Positions 1 through 12,408 of a stretch of DNA of 64,000 bases are shown piece by piece. This DNA comes from Tardiphaga alba (GTDB lineage Bacteria > Pseudomonadota > Alphaproteobacteria > Rhizobiales > Xanthobacteraceae). Both the position numbers and the translations under genes were made by a program. Location of the stretch: the NCBI RefSeq assembly GCF_018279705.1, contig NZ_CP036498.1, positions 2,249,001-2,313,000 on the forward strand. The letters are read 5' to 3'. A model generated the notes under the pieces. The model was not told the DNA's origin, searched no databases, and worked only from the letters and a program-made list of their open reading frames with translations. The first letter of the stretch is position 1. Each line of letters begins with the position of its first letter.

Positions 1-1
1 G

Positions 2-265
2 CTCGCCGAATTTCCCGACAAGCCGCCGCATGCCTTCACATGGCGGCGGATCAACCGCATCGTGCGCCGTGCTGAAGGCCCTGAGCGTATCGCGATGGAA
101 TGGTGGCGCTCGCAGGAGCCACAGCCGACCCGCGATTACTTTCGTATCGAGGACGATATCGGGCAGCGGCTATGGATTTTTCGCGATGGTCTCTATGGCG
201 AAATCCTGGATAAAGAGGAGAAGCGCGTCGATCCGAAATGGTTCGTGCACGGGATGTTCGCATGA
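2..265 (+). CDS. imuB: ImuB-like Y-family polymerase subunit, C-terminal end (partial)
   Basis: The gene is cut by the left edge of the window; only about 87 C-terminal residues are visible. The visible part holds the basic segment WRRINRIVRRAEGPERI followed by WW, DYFRIED and the ending RLWIFRDGLYG, which is the usual tail of ImuB, the catalytically inactive Y-family protein that brings DnaE2 to stalled forks through the beta clamp. The stop codon overlaps the dnaE2 start (ATGA at 262-265), the arrangement of the imuA-imuB-dnaE2 SOS mutagenesis cassette. The upstream LexA box, imuA and most of imuB lie outside the window. The assignment rests on the tail sequence plus the tight coupling to dnaE2. 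Confidence 0.85.
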   Translation, partial: LAEFPDKPPHAFTWRRINRIVRRAEGPERIAMEWWRSQEPQPTRDYFRIEDDIGQRLWIFRDGLYGEILDKEEKRVDPKWFVHGMFA

Positions 266-3200
266 CCATTCCAGCCTATGCCGAACTCGGCATCACCACC
301 AATTTCTCGTTCCTGCATGGCGGCTCGCATCCGCAAAATTATGTGCAACAGGCGAGTGAGATCGGTTTACCGATCATCGGCATCGCCGATCACAATACGC
401 TGGCTGGCGTGGTGCGCGCCTATGATGAACTGGGCAACAAGGATATCCCGCATCCGCCGAGGCTGCTGATCGGTGCGCGTCTCGTCTTCATCGACGGCAC
501 GCCCGATATCGTCGTCTATCCCCGGAATCGCGACGCCTATGGGCGGCTATGCCAATTGCTCAGCCGTGGAAAGCTGAAGGCGGATAAAGGCGGCTGCCAT
601 CTCACGCTTGCCGATCTCGTCGATTTTGCTGAAGGACAACTCTGCATCCTTTCTTTGCCGCACCGCTTCGACAAAGTGACTGCGCTCAAAACGCTAGATC
701 ATCTGACACGAGCATGTCCCGACAATGTATGGATCGCCGCCAGCTTTTGGCATCATGGCGACGACAAGCGCCGCCTCGCACGGCTTGAACGCATTGCAGG
801 CACGGCCCGCGTGCCGCTGATCGCGACCAACGAGGTTCTTTATCACGCCTATAGCCAGCGACCGCTGCAGGATGTTCTGACCTGCATTCGTGAGAAGACG
901 ACCATCGACAAGGTCGGCCGCCGGCTGCAGGCCAATGCCGAACGTCATCTCAAATCGGCAATTGAGATGGCGCGGCTGTTTCGTGATTATCCGGATGCGA
1001 TCGCCGAAACGATCAGATTTTCGGAGCGCATCACCTTCACGCTCGGTCAGTTACAATACCAGTATCCCGATGAGCCCGTGCCGCTGGGAAAGACGGCGCA
1101 AGGTCATCTCGAAGACCTGACATGGGAAGGCTATCGCCGGCATTTTCCTAATACGGTCGATGGGAAGCTGGAAGCGACCTTACATAAGGAGCTCGCGCTG
1201 ATCAGAGAGCTCGCATACGCACATTACTTTCTGACGGTGCACGACATCGTCCAATATGCACGCAGCCAGAATATTCTGTGTCAGGGCCGCGGCTCGGCAG
1301 CGAATTCCGCGGTCTGCTACATGCTCGACATCACCTCGGTGAATCCCGCCGAGGTCGATCTCCTGTTCGAACGCTTCATCTCCAAGGAGCGCCTGGAGCC
1401 GCCGGATATCGATGTCGATTTCGAACACGTCCGGCGCGAGGAAGTGTTGCAATATGTGTATCGCCGATACGGTCGTCACCGCGCGGCGATCATCGCCACC
1501 GTCATTCACTATCGCCCACGTTCTGCGATCCGCGATGTCGGCAAGGCGCTCGGCTTGACGGAGGACGTCACGTCATCTCTCGCGGACACCGTATGGGGAA
1601 GCTGGGGCAAGGGCCTCAACGAGATGCAGGTGAAACAGGCCGGTCTCGATCCCAGCAATCCCGCCATCATGCAAGCCGTAGCCCTTGCCATACAGCTCAT
1701 CGAATTTCCGCGCCACCTGTCGCAGCATGTCGGCGGTTATGTGCTGACGCAGGACAATCTCGACACCTATGTGCCGATCGGCAATGCGGCGATGGATGAC
1801 CGCACCTTCATCGAATGGGACAAGGACGATGTCGATACGATGAAGATGATGAAGGTCGACGTGCTCGCGCTGGGCATGCTGACCTGTATCCGCCGCTGTT
1901 TCGAACTTATTTTTCGCCACAAGGGGCGGCGGTACGAACTGAAGGATATCAAGGCGGAAGCAGATGATGCGCCTTCAGTATTCGCGATGCTCCAGCGTGG
2001 CGAATCTTTAGGCGTATTTCAAGTCGAGAGTCGAGCGCAAATGAATATGCTGCCGCGGCTTAAGCCGAAGACTTTCTATGACCTTGTCATCGAAGTTGCC
2101 ATCGTGCGGCCCGGCCCGATACAGGGCAACATGGTGCATCCTTATCTAAAGCGAAGGGAGATGCGCGAAGAGGATATCGAATATCCATACCCAAAAGGCG
2201 GTGACAAAGACGAGCTCAAGAATGTCTTGAAAAAGACCCGGGGTGTTCCGCTGTTTCAGGAACAGGCGATGCGTATCGCCATCGAAGCAGCGAAGTTCAC
2301 GTCAGAAGAAGCCAACGGCTTGCGACGCGCTATGGCGACATTTCGTAATGTCGGGACCATCGGAAATTTCGAAAATAAGATGGTCAATCAGATGATTAAT
2401 CGCGGATATGATCCGGTTTTTGCCAAGAGCTGTTTTGATCAGATCAAGGGTTTCGGTAGCTACGGATTTCCGGAAAGCCATGCGGCTTCCTTTGCGCAAC
2501 TTGTCTATGTGTCCTCATGGTTGAAGTGCTTTCATCCCGACGTGTTCTGCTGCGGCCTTCTGAACTCGCAGCCGATGGGTTTCTATGCGCCGTCGCAGAT
2601 CGTGCAGGATGCGCAGAAAAATTGGGTGACGGTGCATCCGATTGATGTCTCGTACAGCCATTCGCAAAACACGCTCGAAGACATCGGAGGCAAATATCAC
2701 GCCGTCCGCCTCGGTTTCCGCCAGATCGATGGTTTCAAATGGGCTGATGCTGATGAGGAGCGACTGAGGCAGAGCAAGACGAATCCGCCGTCTCCTTCCG
2801 AAGATTGGGGCGTCCGCATTGTCTCCGCGCGTGAGAAGCGCGCCTTTACCTCGCTGGAAGATTTTGCCCGCGATACCGGCCTGCCGAAACGCGCGCTGAT
2901 CATGTTGGCCGATGCCGATGCGTTCCGCTCTATCGGCCTCGATCGCCGTGCCGCGCTGTGGACCGTGCGGCGCTTGCCGGATGATGTGGCGTTGCCGCTG
3001 TTCGAGGCGGCGACTGCGCGCGAGCAGCCCGATGAAAACGCGGCGCCGCTGCCGCAGATGCCGCGCGCCGAGGAGGTTGTCGCGGATTACCAGACCTTGC
3101 GCCTGTCGCTCAAAGGCCATCCGATGGAATTCTTGCGTGCGATGTTTGCCGCCGAGAAGGTCATGACCTGTGCGGCGGTCTCTGCGTCTCCCAACAACAC

Positions 3201-3612
3201 GCCGGCACGCTGCGCCGGTGTCGTGCTGGTGCGGCAGCGGCCGGGCAGCGCCAAGGGCGTGATCTTCATGACGCTGGAGGACGAAACCGGCATCGCCAAT
3301 GTGGTGGTGTGGCCGAAGGTGATGGAGACGTTTCGCAAGGAGGTGATGGGGGCGCGGCTGATCTGGGTCGAAGGCCGGATCCAGAGCAGCAAGGAGAGAG
3401 TGGTTCATCTCGTCGCCGAGCGGCTGGTGGATCGCAGCCATGAACTGCAGCGCCTGTCGGACAATCTTGCTGCGCGCCCGGCGATACCGCTTGGCCCGAT
3501 TCTGGCCGAACCACTCAATGACGATCGCCGCGAACATCCCGACAATCCCGCCCAGCGCATCCGCCATCCGCGCGATGTCCGCATACTGCCGCGCTCGCGC
3601 GACTTTCACTGA
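262..3612 (+). CDS. dnaE2: Error-prone DNA polymerase DnaE2
   Basis: Second C-family DNA polymerase III alpha subunit, 1116 aa, which performs translesion synthesis with ImuA/ImuB after DNA damage. The N-terminus is a PHP domain (GITTNFSFLHGGSHP, then IADHNTLAGV). The palm carries the catalytic acidic motif PDIDVDF near residue 385, preceded by CQGRGSAANSAVCY, and the C-terminus has an OB-fold segment (GVIFMTLEDETGIANVVVWP). Length and the short tail after the OB fold fit DnaE2 rather than replicative DnaE1, which is longer. The ATG at 262 overlaps the imuB stop; an upstream in-frame GTG at 238 would overlap imuB by 28 bases and is less likely. Expected to be SOS-controlled from a promoter outside the window. 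Confidence 0.95.
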   Translation: MTIPAYAELGITTNFSFLHGGSHPQNYVQQASEIGLPIIGIADHNTLAGVVRAYDELGNKDIPHPPRLLIGARLVFIDGTPDIVVYPRNRDAYGRLCQLLSRGKLKADKGGCHLTLADLVDFAEGQLCILSLPHRFDKVTALKTLDHLTRACPDNVWIAASFWHHGDDKRRLARLERIAGTARVPLIATNEVLYHAYSQRPLQDVLTCIREKTTIDKVGRRLQANAERHLKSAIEMARLFRDYPDAIAETIRFSERITFTLGQLQYQYPDEPVPLGKTAQGHLEDLTWEGYRRHFPNTVDGKLEATLHKELALIRELAYAHYFLTVHDIVQYARSQNILCQGRGSAANSAVCYMLDITSVNPAEVDLLFERFISKERLEPPDIDVDFEHVRREEVLQYVYRRYGRHRAAIIATVIHYRPRSAIRDVGKALGLTEDVTSSLADTVWGSWGKGLNEMQVKQAGLDPSNPAIMQAVALAIQLIEFPRHLSQHVGGYVLTQDNLDTYVPIGNAAMDDRTFIEWDKDDVDTMKMMKVDVLALGMLTCIRRCFELIFRHKGRRYELKDIKAEADDAPSVFAMLQRGESLGVFQVESRAQMNMLPRLKPKTFYDLVIEVAIVRPGPIQGNMVHPYLKRREMREEDIEYPYPKGGDKDELKNVLKKTRGVPLFQEQAMRIAIEAAKFTSEEANGLRRAMATFRNVGTIGNFENKMVNQMINRGYDPVFAKSCFDQIKGFGSYGFPESHAASFAQLVYVSSWLKCFHPDVFCCGLLNSQPMGFYAPSQIVQDAQKNWVTVHPIDVSYSHSQNTLEDIGGKYHAVRLGFRQIDGFKWADADEERLRQSKTNPPSPSEDWGVRIVSAREKRAFTSLEDFARDTGLPKRALIMLADADAFRSIGLDRRAALWTVRRLPDDVALPLFEAATAREQPDENAAPLPQMPRAEEVVADYQTLRLSLKGHPMEFLRAMFAAEKVMTCAAVSASPNNTPARCAGVVLVRQRPGSAKGVIFMTLEDETGIANVVVWPKVMETFRKEVMGARLIWVEGRIQSSKERVVHLVAERLVDRSHELQRLSDNLAARPAIPLGPILAEPLNDDRREHPDNPAQRIRHPRDVRILPRSRDFH

Positions 3613-3703
3613 GGTCGTTCAGCAACCGTTCAGCCATTGACCTGCATCATGCATTCACGGTCTGCTGCAGCGAGTCAGCCACCGTCTCTCAGGTCAGACA
3701 ACG

Positions 3704-5116
3704 ATGCAGACGCCGCGCGACATGCTTGCCGAGCTGTGGACCGATCTGGGCGGTGATCGCACCGCGCTGGATCGCGTCGTGCTGACCGGCGACGAGCCCG
3801 CGCTGCCGTCGTCGTTCCGCACCGGTGCCGCTGCACAGGTGTCCATCGCAGCAGCGGGTCTCGCGGCTACCGAGATCTGGCGCGCCCGCAGCGGACAGGC
3901 GCAATCTGTCAGCGTCGATATGCGCCACGCCGTCGTCGAATGCCGCAGCGAGCGCTATCTGCGCTGCGATGGCCATCCGCCGCCGCCTGCATGGGATGCG
4001 ATTGCCGGTGTCTACAAGACCGGCGACGGGCGCTTCGTTCGCCTGCACACCAATTTCCCGCATCATCGTGACGCCGTCTGCCAGGTGCTGTCCTGCGCAG
4101 CCGAGCGCGACGCCGTGCAGGCTGCGCTGATGCAGTGGAAGGGCGCGGCGTTCGAAACCGCGGTCTATGCAGCCGGCGGCGTTGTCGCGCTGATGCGCAG
4201 CCACGATGAATGGATGGCACTGCCGCAGTCGCAGGCGATCGCCGAACTGCCTCTGGTCGAGATCACCAAGATCGGCGACGCCGCGCCAAAACCGTGGCCT
4301 GCCGGCGATCGTCCGCTTGCCGGCTTGCGCGTGCTAGATCTGTCGCGCGTCATTGCAGGTCCCGTCGCTGGCCGCACGCTGGCGGCGCATGGCGCCGAGG
4401 TCATGCTGGTCTCCAGCCCGAAGCTGCCGGCGATCCCGTGGCTCACCATCGACACCGGCCGCGGCAAGCGCTCATGCTTTGCAGATCTTGACACTGATGA
4501 GGGCAGGGATGCGTTGCGCGGTCTGCTCGCAGACGCCGATATCTTTTCACAGGGCTATCGTCCGCACTCCCTCGCCAAGCGCGGCTTCGCGCCGGACGAC
4601 GCTGCGCGTGCAAGTCCCGGCATCATCTATGTCTCGCTGTGCGCCTATGGTCGCAGCGGTCATTGGGCGCAGCGTCGCGGCTTCGATTCACTGGTCCAAT
4701 GCGCTACAGGCTTCAATCATGCAGAAGGGCAGGCGGCCGGCGTCGCAGATTCGCAAGAATTGGCCCCAAAGGAATTGCCGGCACAGATGCTCGATCACGC
4801 CACCGGATATCTCATGGCCTTCGGCGCCATGATGGCAAAACTCCGTCAGGCGCGTGAGGGCGGCAGCTGGCACGTTCAGGTTTCGCTGGCCCGCACCGGC
4901 AAGTGGCTGTGGGATATGGGCCGCCTTGAAAACGGCTTGAATGCGCCGGATATCGGTGGTGACGCCGTAGCCTCATTTGTTGAGGATATGCCGTCGGGCT
5001 TTGGTGTCCTGTCGGCTATTCGTCATGCGGCCGTGTTAGGCGGCACTCCGGCATATTGGGCCCGCCCAGCGATGCCACTCGGGGCTCACCCACCGGTATG
5101 GGGGTCCGCTATATGA
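3704..5116 (+). CDS. CaiB/BaiF (family III) CoA-transferase, two-part
   Basis: 470-aa protein of the class III CoA-transferase family, which moves CoA between carboxylic acids through an aspartyl-CoA intermediate. The family's usual N-terminal signature, PLAGLRVLDLSRVIAGPVAGRTLAAHGAEVML, appears only at about residue 204. It is preceded by roughly 200 residues that resemble the second half of the fold (YKTGDGRFVRLHTNFPHHRDAV). The protein therefore looks like a partial duplication or rearranged order compared with ordinary 380-420 aa members. It stands alone: the gap to dnaE2 is 91 bp, and a terminator-like hairpin follows it. The substrate cannot be told from the sequence. Confidence 0.8.
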   Translation: MQTPRDMLAELWTDLGGDRTALDRVVLTGDEPALPSSFRTGAAAQVSIAAAGLAATEIWRARSGQAQSVSVDMRHAVVECRSERYLRCDGHPPPPAWDAIAGVYKTGDGRFVRLHTNFPHHRDAVCQVLSCAAERDAVQAALMQWKGAAFETAVYAAGGVVALMRSHDEWMALPQSQAIAELPLVEITKIGDAAPKPWPAGDRPLAGLRVLDLSRVIAGPVAGRTLAAHGAEVMLVSSPKLPAIPWLTIDTGRGKRSCFADLDTDEGRDALRGLLADADIFSQGYRPHSLAKRGFAPDDAARASPGIIYVSLCAYGRSGHWAQRRGFDSLVQCATGFNHAEGQAAGVADSQELAPKELPAQMLDHATGYLMAFGAMMAKLRQAREGGSWHVQVSLARTGKWLWDMGRLENGLNAPDIGGDAVASFVEDMPSGFGVLSAIRHAAVLGGTPAYWARPAMPLGAHPPVWGSAI

Positions 5117-5147
5117 CGCTGATCTTAAGAGTATTGAAAATTTAACC

Positions 5148-5176
5148 GAAAATGCGGGTCTGACCTGCGTTTTTTG
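5148..5176 (+). terminator. Rho-independent terminator after the CoA-transferase gene
   Basis: Starting 31 bases after the CoA-transferase stop, AAAATGCGGG and CCTGCGTTTT can pair around the loop TCTGA with two G-T wobbles, followed directly by a run of six T. This fits an intrinsic terminator and separates the CoA-transferase gene from the efflux genes downstream. Confidence 0.6.
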
Positions 5177-5266
5177 ATTGTCTCCACGTCCATATGCGCA
5201 CTAATAGCGCGCGCATTGGGACAAAACGCCGCGGCATAAGCGGACTCGTATTCAAGGGCTCGGCAG

Positions 5267-6508
5267 GTGACGAACGTGAACCAGGGATCTTCGAAATTCA
5301 GCCGCAAGCAGCTGGTCATCAGCGCCTGTGCGGCCGTTATTCTCGTCGGCGGCGGCTATGCCTATACGCAGATGACCGCGACGCCCCAGAAGCATTCCGA
5401 CGTCTCCAGCCAGTCGCGCAAGAACCCGCAGCGCTACACGCCAAGCGCGACCGAATGGGCGAGCCTGACCATCGAGCCAGTGACGGTGAAGTCGTTCCGG
5501 TCGGAATCGGTCACCGAGGGCAAGATCGCCGTCGATGAAGAAAAATCCACGCCGATCTTCTCGCCCTATGCAGGCCGTGTCACCAAACTGCTCGCCAAGC
5601 CGGGCGATCAGGTCGTCAAGGGGCAGCCGCTCTTCGTGGTCGAGGCGGCCGACACTGTCGGCGCGCAGAATGATTTCGTCGCGGCCGTCACGGCGCTCAA
5701 CAAGGCGAAATCGCAGCTCGATCTCGCCGTGATCCAGGACAAGCGCGCCAAGGATCTGTTCGAAGGCAAGGCCGTGCCGCTGAAGGATTTTCAGCAGGCG
5801 CAGGCGACCCTGTTGCAAACGCAGAACGATTTCCGCACCGCCGAGACCGCGCTCGAAGCCTCGCGCAATCGTCTGCGCATTCTCGGCCTCACGGAAGATG
5901 CGATCACCGCCTTCCAGGAGAAGGGCCGCATCAATCCGGAAACGACCGTGTTCTCGCCACTCGCCGGCACCGTGGTTCAGCGCAAGGTCGGTCCCGGCCA
6001 GTTCATCAGCGCCGGCGCCAGCGATCCCGTCTTCGTGATCGGCGATCTCTCCACCGTCTGGCTCAATGCCTATGTGCGCGAGACCGAAGCAGCCTCTGTG
6101 CAGGTCGGCCAGGAAATGACCTTCACCGCGCTGGCGCTGCCCGGCCGCGTCATGACCGGCAAGATCGACTATGTCGCCACCGCGCTCGATCCCGCGACGC
6201 GTCGCCTGCAGGTGCGCGCCACGCTGAATAACGGCAACGGCCTGCTGAAGCCGGAAATGTTCACCACGGTGACGATCTATGCACCGGGCGAACAGCCGAC
6301 TGTCGGCGTGCCCAAGACCGCGCTCATCTATGAAGGCGATCAGGTCCGCGTCTGGGTCGCCAATGACGACAAGACCATCGAGCTGCGCACCATCAAGACC
6401 GGCATGACCAATGCGGGCCTGGTGGAAGTGTTCGGCAACCTCCGGCCGGGTGAGAAGATCGTCACCCGCGGAAGTCTGTTCATCGATCGCGTCGCTTCCG
6501 CTAGCTAA
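5267..6508 (+). CDS. RND efflux periplasmic adaptor (CzcB/CusB-type membrane fusion protein)
   Basis: 413-aa membrane fusion protein linking an inner-membrane RND pump to an outer-membrane channel. It has one N-terminal membrane segment (about residues 14-34, QLVISACAAVILVGGGYAY). A biotinyl-lipoyl half-motif follows (FSPYAGRVTKLLAKPGDQVVKGQPLFVV), then a coiled-coil hairpin (about 125-195), the second lipoyl half (VFSPLAGTVVQRKVGPGQF) and beta-barrel domains. No His- or Met-rich metal-binding tail is visible, so the substrate is open. The start is a GTG at 5267; a GTG at 5276 is an alternative. The pump gene begins 35 bp downstream, so the two form an operon. Confidence 0.85.
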   Translation: MTNVNQGSSKFSRKQLVISACAAVILVGGGYAYTQMTATPQKHSDVSSQSRKNPQRYTPSATEWASLTIEPVTVKSFRSESVTEGKIAVDEEKSTPIFSPYAGRVTKLLAKPGDQVVKGQPLFVVEAADTVGAQNDFVAAVTALNKAKSQLDLAVIQDKRAKDLFEGKAVPLKDFQQAQATLLQTQNDFRTAETALEASRNRLRILGLTEDAITAFQEKGRINPETTVFSPLAGTVVQRKVGPGQFISAGASDPVFVIGDLSTVWLNAYVRETEAASVQVGQEMTFTALALPGRVMTGKIDYVATALDPATRRLQVRATLNNGNGLLKPEMFTTVTIYAPGEQPTVGVPKTALIYEGDQVRVWVANDDKTIELRTIKTGMTNAGLVEVFGNLRPGEKIVTRGSLFIDRVASAS

Positions 6509-6543
6509 GTTCCAGCTCGGCTTCTCTGAAAGGTCCGATCTGG

Positions 6544-9671
<3,128 letters not shown>

Positions 9672-9844
9672 GGCGCGCAATAAAGCTGGGCCGCGCTGGA
9701 TCGAAAGTGCGGCTCGCTTGTTAGAACCGTCATGCCGGGTTCCATTCTGTTGGAAGACCGCGACGGGTGTTTCTTTGTCAAAGTCTCAGGACGTGGCATT
9801 CTCCCGCTTATTGCCTGCGCGGATTGCCGCTTTAGAGAGACTTG

Positions 9845-12406
9845 ATGCTCACCACGTCCGATCCCGTCGATCTCACCAATTGCGACCGCGAGCCGATCCA
9901 TATTCCCGGCAGCATCCAACCTCACGGCTGCCTGCTGGCCTGCGACGGTTCGGTGGGCATGGTGCGGCGCCATTCGACCAATGCCGGCGCCATGCTCGGG
10001 GTCACCGGCGAGATCAATGACCGTCGCCTCGATGATCTGATCGGCGAAAAGCCGGCACACGACATTCGCAACGCCATCGCCAAATGGGGCAGCCAGCAGC
10101 GCGCAGGCCTGCTGATCGACTTCAAGGTCGCCCATACGAAAACGTCCTTCAATGTCGCCGTGCATCGGCATCAGGGCGTCAATATCGTCGAATTCGAACC
10201 GGTCGATCCCATCGAGGCGACGCCACCGCTGGAGCTGTCGCGCCTCCTGATCGGCCGCATCGGCCAGTGCAACGATCTCGACGTGCTGTTCGACAATGCC
10301 TCGCGCCTGCTGCGGGGTGCGCTCGGCTATGATCGCGTGATGGTCTACCAGTTCGCCCATGACGGCTCCGGTCGCGTGATCAGCGAAGCCAAGCGCGGCG
10401 ATCTCGAGAGCTTTCACGGCCAGCATTTTCCCGCCAGCGACATCCCGCAACAGGCGCGCATTCTCTATGTGCAGAACACCGTCCGCATCGTCTCGGATTC
10501 GTCAGGTGCGCGCGTCGCTATCGTGCCGGAACACGATATGTCGGGTGAGCCGCTCGATCTGTCCTTCGCTCACTTGCGCAGCGTGTCGCCGATCCATTGC
10601 GAATATCTCCGCAACATGGGCGTCGGCGCCTCCATGTCGATCTCCATCATTCTCGATGGCGCGCTGTGGGGGCTGATTGCATGCCATCATTACGCACCCC
10701 GCGTGCTGTCGATGGAGAAGCGTGTCGCCGCCGAGATGTTCGGCGAGTTCTTCTCGATGCAGTTGGCGTCGCTGATCCAGAAGCGGAAGCTCGCTGCCAG
10801 TGAACGCGCACGGCGTTACCTCGATCAGCTCCTTCACAATGTCTCGCATCACGGCAATGTCGAGGATCTGCTCAAGAACAATATCCGCGACTTCCGCGAG
10901 CTGATGCCGTGCGACGGTGTTGGCATCTTTTTCAACGATACATGGACGGGCTTTGGCAAGGTGCCGCCGCCCGATGCCATTCCCGCGCTGATGGCGCTGG
11001 TGAACTCAGCCGCCGAGGGACGCGTCTGGGCCACCAGCGCCTTGTCGGATCGCCTGCCGGAAGCCGAGGATTACAGTGCGCTGGTGGCCGGCGTGCTGGC
11101 CGTGCCGCTCTCGCAACTGCCGCGCGATTACCTCATGTTCTTCCGCAGCGAAGTCGCGCAGACCGTGAACTGGGCGGGCGATCCCAACAAGACCTATGAG
11201 ACCGGCCCGCTCGGCGATCGCCTGACGCCGCGCAAGAGTTTCGAGATCTGGAAGGAGACGGTCGAGCTGCAGTCCGAGCCATGGCTGCAAAGCGAGCGCG
11301 ATACTGCAGAAGCGACGCGTGCCGCGTTGGTGGAAGTGGTGTTGCGCCACAACGAGCTCCTGGCTGATGAGCGCCACAAGGCCGATCTTCGCCAGAAGAT
11401 GCTCAATGAAGAGCTCAATCATCGCGTCAAGAATATCCTGGCGCTGATCAAGTCGCTGGTCTCGCATCCGGTGGAAGAGGGACGCAGCATTGAGGATTAC
11501 GTCGCCTCGCTGAAAGGCCGCATCCAGGCGCTATCGCTGGCGCATGATCAGGTCATCCGCGGCGCGGGTGGCGGCGCGCTGAAAAGCCTGGTCGATGCGG
11601 AACTGTCGCCCTATCGCGAGGCGGTGAAGGAGATCGAGGTCGCTGGTCCCGATGTCATGCTCGATGCCCGTGCCTTCTCGGTGCTGGCGCTGGTGTTGCA
11701 CGAGCTTGCGACCAATGCGGCCAAATATGGTGCGCTGTCGGTGGGGCTCGGACGCTTGTCGCTGACATGGCAGCGCCTCGATAGCGGCGATTGTGAAATT
11801 CGCTGGCTGGAAAACGATGGTCCGCTGGTAACCCCGCCATCGAAGCCCGGCTTCGGCTCGACGCTGATCGGCCGCAGCATTCCCTATGATCTCGGCGGTG
11901 AGAGCGATGTGGATTACGCGCCGGCCGGCACGCGCGTGCGCCTGTTGATCCCGGCACGCTTCGTCACCTGGCCGGCGCCGCTGGCGACTCGCACGCGTCA
12001 GGCCAAGCGCAGTGACGACAGGCCGGTCGCTTCGATGCGTGGGCTCGACGTCTTGATGGTTGAGGACCAGCTGCTGATCGCCATGGATGTCGAAACCATG
12101 CTGGCCGGCGAGGGCGCCGCACGGGTGGAGACGGCGGCGTCAGCCAAGGAGGCGCTTGCGATCCTCGGATCGTTCAAGCCCGATGTTGCGATCCTCGACG
12201 TCAATCTCGGTACGGGAACGTCGATGCCGGTGGCGCATATGCTGAGCGAGCTCGGCGTGCCCTTCGTGTTCGCGACAGGCTACGGCGAGACCAGCCTCAT
12301 TCCGGCAGCGCTGGATGCCGTGCCGGTGATCCGCAAGCCGTATGACCTAACGTCGTTGGTGACAGCGCTCGGCGTCGCGATGGCACGTAGCCGTCGGGTG
12401 GATTAG
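9845..12406 (+). CDS. Bacteriophytochrome with HWE histidine kinase and fused receiver
   Basis: 853-aa red/far-red light sensor. The N-terminal PAS domain has the biliverdin-binding Cys13 in NCDREPIHIPGSIQPHG. The GAF domain follows, with FPASDIPQQAR near residue 195 and HCEYLRNMGVGASMSISI. The PHY domain has its tongue motif PRKSF near residue 462. The kinase is of the HWE type, with phospho-acceptor His526 in ELNHRVKNILALIKS, the N box HELATNAAKYGALS and WLE. A C-terminal receiver has phospho-acceptor Asp785 (VAILDVNL) and Lys in VIRKPYD. The kinase can thus pass phosphate to its own receiver. The ATG at 9845 follows a GAGAGA-type ribosome site. No heme oxygenase gene is adjacent. Confidence 0.93.
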   Translation: MLTTSDPVDLTNCDREPIHIPGSIQPHGCLLACDGSVGMVRRHSTNAGAMLGVTGEINDRRLDDLIGEKPAHDIRNAIAKWGSQQRAGLLIDFKVAHTKTSFNVAVHRHQGVNIVEFEPVDPIEATPPLELSRLLIGRIGQCNDLDVLFDNASRLLRGALGYDRVMVYQFAHDGSGRVISEAKRGDLESFHGQHFPASDIPQQARILYVQNTVRIVSDSSGARVAIVPEHDMSGEPLDLSFAHLRSVSPIHCEYLRNMGVGASMSISIILDGALWGLIACHHYAPRVLSMEKRVAAEMFGEFFSMQLASLIQKRKLAASERARRYLDQLLHNVSHHGNVEDLLKNNIRDFRELMPCDGVGIFFNDTWTGFGKVPPPDAIPALMALVNSAAEGRVWATSALSDRLPEAEDYSALVAGVLAVPLSQLPRDYLMFFRSEVAQTVNWAGDPNKTYETGPLGDRLTPRKSFEIWKETVELQSEPWLQSERDTAEATRAALVEVVLRHNELLADERHKADLRQKMLNEELNHRVKNILALIKSLVSHPVEEGRSIEDYVASLKGRIQALSLAHDQVIRGAGGGALKSLVDAELSPYREAVKEIEVAGPDVMLDARAFSVLALVLHELATNAAKYGALSVGLGRLSLTWQRLDSGDCEIRWLENDGPLVTPPSKPGFGSTLIGRSIPYDLGGESDVDYAPAGTRVRLLIPARFVTWPAPLATRTRQAKRSDDRPVASMRGLDVLMVEDQLLIAMDVETMLAGEGAARVETAASAKEALAILGSFKPDVAILDVNLGTGTSMPVAHMLSELGVPFVFATGYGETSLIPAALDAVPVIRKPYDLTSLVTALGVAMARSRRVD

Positions 12407-12408
12407 CC

